Shown here: positions 4,927 to 7,717 of the stretch, piece after piece
How the letters are laid out: each line of letters opens with the position of its first letter
How positions within the stretch are numbered: position 1 is the first letter of the stretch
The notes under the pieces: model-generated
What the model saw: only the letters and a program-made list of their open reading frames with translations
Databases searched by the model: none
Told to the model about the DNA's origin: nothing
Translations under genes and position numbers: made by a program
Assembly: GCA_003136335.1 (NCBI GenBank)
Contig: PLEA01000317.1
Coordinates: forward strand, 349-8,065
Direction of reading: 5' to 3'
DNA from: Acidobacteriaceae bacterium
GTDB lineage: Bacteria > Acidobacteriota > Terriglobia > Terriglobales > SbA1
Length of the DNA: 7,717 bases

Positions 4927-7717
4927 ATGGCGTTGTTTGGGTTCAACAAGCAGAAGGCTCTCAACAATGCGGAGAAGTACGTCCAGCAGGGCAAAATCCA
5001 GAACGCCATTGCTGAGTACGAAAAGGTCCTGAAGAATGATGCCAAGGATCTGACGGTCACCAACACCGTCGGCGACCTCTATTCCCGTCTCGGCGAGCCC
5101 GATAAAGCGACCGTGTGCTTCAAGGCTGTAGGCGATGCCTATGCCAGCCAGGGCTTCACGGTCAAAGCTATTGCGATGTACAAGAAGATCTGCAAGCTCC
5201 AGCCTCAGCTCGAGAGCTTGCTGAAACTGGCGGAACTTTATACCCAACAGGGTCTTTTCAATGACGCGCGCGCGCAGTATCTGCAGGTCGCGGAAGAATT
5301 CCTGAAAGCCGGCGAGCTGGACAATGCGGTCCGCATCTTCCAGAAGATTCTGGAGATGGATCCGGAAAACAGCAACATGCGCGTCCGTCTGGCGGAAGTA
5401 TATGTTCGCCTGAACAAGAAAACCGAAGCCTGGCAGATTTTCTCCGCGGCGGCCGAAAGCCTGCGCTCCAAGGGATCGCTCAGCGGCGCCGAAGAAATCC
5501 TGCGGCGCATGCTCACCCTCGATCCCGGCAACACTTATGCCTTGCTCATGCAGGGCAAGAACATGATCGAGTCGGGCGACGCGGCCGGAGCCGTTAAGGC
5601 TCTGCAAAAAGTTCCCAACATCGATTCCAGTCCCGAGGGTCTCCGCGATCTGCTCAAGGCTTACCTGCAGACAGGGCAACTCTCCGAGGCCGGAGCCGTG
5701 GCCAGCAAGCTGTTGTCCGTGCACAACGATCTGGGGGCAATCTCCAGCTTCGCCGACGCGCTCATGCAGGCCGGCCAGTACGAAACTGCTCTCCAGGTTT
5801 TCGATCAGCACGCCGAGCGATTGCTGGCGGAAAACTCGGATAAAGTGGTCGACAGCCTGCACGCCATCATCGGCCACGTGCGCGACAATCCCGACTCGCT
5901 GCAAAAATTGCTCGATCTGTTTCACAAGGCTGCAGACACCACCCACGTCAGTGAAGTCATGGAACTGCTGGCTCATGCCAGTGTGCAGTCGAATGACCTG
6001 GCGCGCGCCCGTGATCTTTACCAGAAGCTGGCCACAATCGAACCGGCGAACCCCCTGCATACTCAGAATTACCAGCAAGTGGTCAGCCAGCTCAGCGGCA
6101 CTTCCGGAAACAAGCTCATTACCCCGGAAGAGGCGGTCGTCCTGGTGGAGGATCTGGAAGCCACCGCGCCTTCGGTTCACCAGCACTATACTGACGAGGT
6201 TTCGCTCGCGGTCCGCTCCGCCCTTACTGACGCCGAGCTCTTCATTTCGTACAACATGCCCGCCAAGGCACTGGGCCCGCTGGTCGCTGCATTGCCGCTG
6301 GCGCCCCAGGATCTTCGCATCAATCAGCGTCTGGCGGCGTTGCACACCCGCGCCGGCCGCTTCGCCGAGGCTGCACTGTGCTGCCGCACTTTGCAGAGCC
6401 TCTACTCCGAAGCGGAGTATCCCGAAGAAGCTACGAAATACGGGGAACTGGCCGAGCGCTACGAGGAACGTACTTCGATTCCCGTGCCCCGCGTATCCAC
6501 CGACGACGCCCCCATTTTTCTCGACGCTGCTCCACAAATTCGTGCGCCTCAAGTGCACGCGCCTCAGAGTCACGAGCCAGAAGCTGGCCTGCCTGAGTTT
6601 TCAATCGAGGACGGTTCCGCAGAAGACGCTGCAATTCAAGACGAAGCGGCGCCAGAAGAAGCGACGCCCGAGAAAGAAGCCGCACCTGCGGCGAAAGGCG
6701 CTTCGCCCTGGCCCAAAATTGCCAAGCACTCCGACGAAATTAGCGTTCAGCCGGGTGCCGAGGCCGAGTTTGCTGTTGTCGACGAATCCTCCGCTGCGGC
6801 CTCAGCCGAGCCGGCTGCAGGTTCCGCTGAAATCGATCTCTCCTCGGAGTGGGACGACACCATCACCATCGAGGCCGGTGATCCCGCGGTAGAAGAGGCC
6901 GAAGCCGAGGTCACGAGCGCTGTTGGTGCTCCTGGAATTCCCGAGTCCGGCAAAGCCGATGAGACCATCGATGAGATTCGTTTCTATGTCGCTCATGGCA
7001 TGCCCGCGCAAGCCATGGCGGCATTGGCCAAGCTCCAGACTCTGACCAGCGATCAAGGCAAACTGGATGAGCTTCGCGCCGAAGTCGAAGCCGCCGCCGA
7101 ACCAGCGGAGGAAGCAGCTTCGGCCGCAGCGGAACCGGTGATCGAAGAACTCACCTCCGACGATATTCCGACGCTGGAAGTCTCGGTTGATGAAGTCTCG
7201 ATGGATCAAGGTCCAGTCGGCGATGTTCCTCTGGTCGAAACGCCGGCAGCCGAAGCGGCCACAATCGTCGCCGCCGCGCCTCCGGTCGTGGCCGAGATTC
7301 CCGTCGCAATCAAGCCTGCGCCCCTGGTTCATGAGCCCAGCTCTGAGCCCGAGCCCGGTGTTCTAAAAGAATTTGTTTCAGACCTCGAAACCTCGTTGGG
7401 CGATGGCTTCTTGCCCGATGCAGCCGCCGGTCAACCCGTATCGCCCGCTGCCTCTGCCGGCGTTTACGCCGCGACAACTCATGCGGTGCCGAAGGCAGTC
7501 CCAGCCGCACACACCCCGCCCGCAGCGGTGGAAGAAACGCCCCCGGTTCTGGGAGAGTTTGTGGCCGACATCGAAGCGTCGCTTGGGGAAGACTTCCTGA
7601 AAGCCGCTCCCATCGCACAACCAGAGGCCCCGGCTCCGGTCGAAAAGGACGTACCCAAACCCGCGCCTCCAATTCCAGCGCCGGTCGTTACTCCGCCAGT
7701 CGTCACTCGGCCAGTCG
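4927..7717 (+). CDS. Large tetratricopeptide repeat protein with acidic, repeat-bearing C-terminal region (3' end outside window)
   Basis: The frame from ATG (4927) stays open to the window edge (930 full codons, no stop). It begins MALFGFNKQKALNNAEKY with no signal peptide or membrane segment, so it is probably cytoplasmic. Residues about 5-515 are helix-turn-helix repeats of TPR type, for example GKIQNAIAEYEKVLKND, FTVKAIAMYKKICKLQP, GLFNDARAQYLQVAEE and GELDNAVRIFQKILEMDPEN. From about residue 519 it changes to a long acidic Ala/Pro/Glu-rich, probably disordered region. Embedded there are a helical segment (ETIDEIRFYVAHGMPAQAMA, residues 679-698) and two copies of a 19-residue motif (812-830 and 874-892). 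The end runs into PVVTPPVVTRPV. It resembles large TPR proteins of Acidobacteriota with no defined biochemical role; by fold it should be a protein-protein scaffold. The start is the first possible one, with only a poor GGGG-type ribosome site about 11 nt upstream. It is divergent from the selenoprotein gene. Confidence 0.88.
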   Translation, partial: MALFGFNKQKALNNAEKYVQQGKIQNAIAEYEKVLKNDAKDLTVTNTVGDLYSRLGEPDKATVCFKAVGDAYASQGFTVKAIAMYKKICKLQPQLESLLKLAELYTQQGLFNDARAQYLQVAEEFLKAGELDNAVRIFQKILEMDPENSNMRVRLAEVYVRLNKKTEAWQIFSAAAESLRSKGSLSGAEEILRRMLTLDPGNTYALLMQGKNMIESGDAAGAVKALQKVPNIDSSPEGLRDLLKAYLQTGQLSEAGAVASKLLSVHNDLGAISSFADALMQAGQYETALQVFDQHAERLLAENSDKVVDSLHAIIGHVRDNPDSLQKLLDLFHKAADTTHVSEVMELLAHASVQSNDLARARDLYQKLATIEPANPLHTQNYQQVVSQLSGTSGNKLITPEEAVVLVEDLEATAPSVHQHYTDEVSLAVRSALTDAELFISYNMPAKALGPLVAALPLAPQDLRINQRLAALHTRAGRFAEAALCCRTLQSLYSEAEYPEEATKYGELAERYEERTSIPVPRVSTDDAPIFLDAAPQIRAPQVHAPQSHEPEAGLPEFSIEDGSAEDAAIQDEAAPEEATPEKEAAPAAKGASPWPKIAKHSDEISVQPGAEAEFAVVDESSAAASAEPAAGSAEIDLSSEWDDTITIEAGDPAVEEAEAEVTSAVGAPGIPESGKADETIDEIRFYVAHGMPAQAMAALAKLQTLTSDQGKLDELRAEVEAAAEPAEEAASAAAEPVIEELTSDDIPTLEVSVDEVSMDQGPVGDVPLVETPAAEAATIVAAAPPVVAEIPVAIKPAPLVHEPSSEPEPGVLKEFVSDLETSLGDGFLPDAAAGQPVSPAASAGVYAATTHAVPKAVPAAHTPPAAVEETPPVLGEFVADIEASLGEDFLKAAPIAQPEAPAPVEKDVPKPAPPIPAPVVTPPVVTRPV
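7360..7602 (+). repeat. Two copies of a 19-residue motif, VLxEFVxDxExSLGxxFL, in the TPR protein
   Basis: VLKEFVSDLETSLGDGFLP (nt 7360-7416, residues 812-830) recurs as VLGEFVADIEASLGEDFLK (nt 7546-7602, residues 874-892), 62 residues apart and separated by Ala/Pro-rich linker. The hydrophobic positions and the SLG turn are kept while the codons differ (for example TCG TTG GGC against TCG CTT GGG). This suggests selection on the peptide, perhaps as a short amphipathic docking helix. More copies may follow beyond the window. Confidence 0.7.

Noticed and set aside
4894..6573. 559-codon open frame on the minus strand
   Set aside because: It lies wholly antisense to the TPR gene, whose plus-strand frame shows clear TPR repeats. 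The long antisense frame follows from GC-rich third positions and shows no recognisable domain.
5951..6892. 313-codon plus-strand frame rich in Arg, Pro and Ser
   Set aside because: It is a shifted frame of the TPR gene with low-complexity composition and no family-like motif.

Overview
The window is GC-rich, densely coded and looks like chromosomal DNA from a member of the Acidobacteriota. That placement is inferred from three things: the BNR/sortilin-type beta-propeller protein at the left end, the large TPR protein at the right end, and a GC-rich nested inverted repeat of a kind I associate with acidobacterial intergenic regions. No database search was possible. I see no phage, IS, tRNA, rRNA or CRISPR sequence.

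Layout. (1) Positions 3-1136, plus strand: the C-terminal part of a large BNR-repeat/sortilin-like protein, open at the left edge. (2) 1180-3726, minus strand and convergent with (1): an 848-residue three-domain lipid enzyme, acyl-activating (AMP-forming) domain, then acyl carrier protein, then PlsC-type acyltransferase. (3) 3875-4441, minus strand: an AhpD-like peroxidase-related protein whose reading frame is interrupted by one TGA (4160-4162). The TGA sits exactly where the second cysteine of the family's CxxC redox motif belongs, and a strong stem-loop follows immediately. It is best read as a 188-residue selenoprotein with a CVYU active site, not as two ORFs or a pseudogene. (4) 4442-4926: the intergenic region between divergent genes, holding a possible promoter and RBS for the selenoprotein gene, a 122-bp nested inverted repeat, and a leader with three GGTNACC motifs and a small stem-loop. 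(5) 4927 to the right edge, plus strand: a TPR protein of at least 930 residues, with a helical-repeat N-terminal half and a long acidic Ala/Pro/Glu-rich C-terminal half carrying a repeated 19-residue motif. This gene has no stop codon inside the window.

The genes do not form one obvious pathway. The two minus-strand genes lie in the same direction 148 bp apart. A peroxide-handling thiol/selenol enzyme next to a fatty-acid recycling and phospholipid repair enzyme would fit a shared membrane-damage theme, but that link is inference only. The standout observation is the selenocysteine codon and its SECIS-like hairpin, which standard gene calling would split or truncate.
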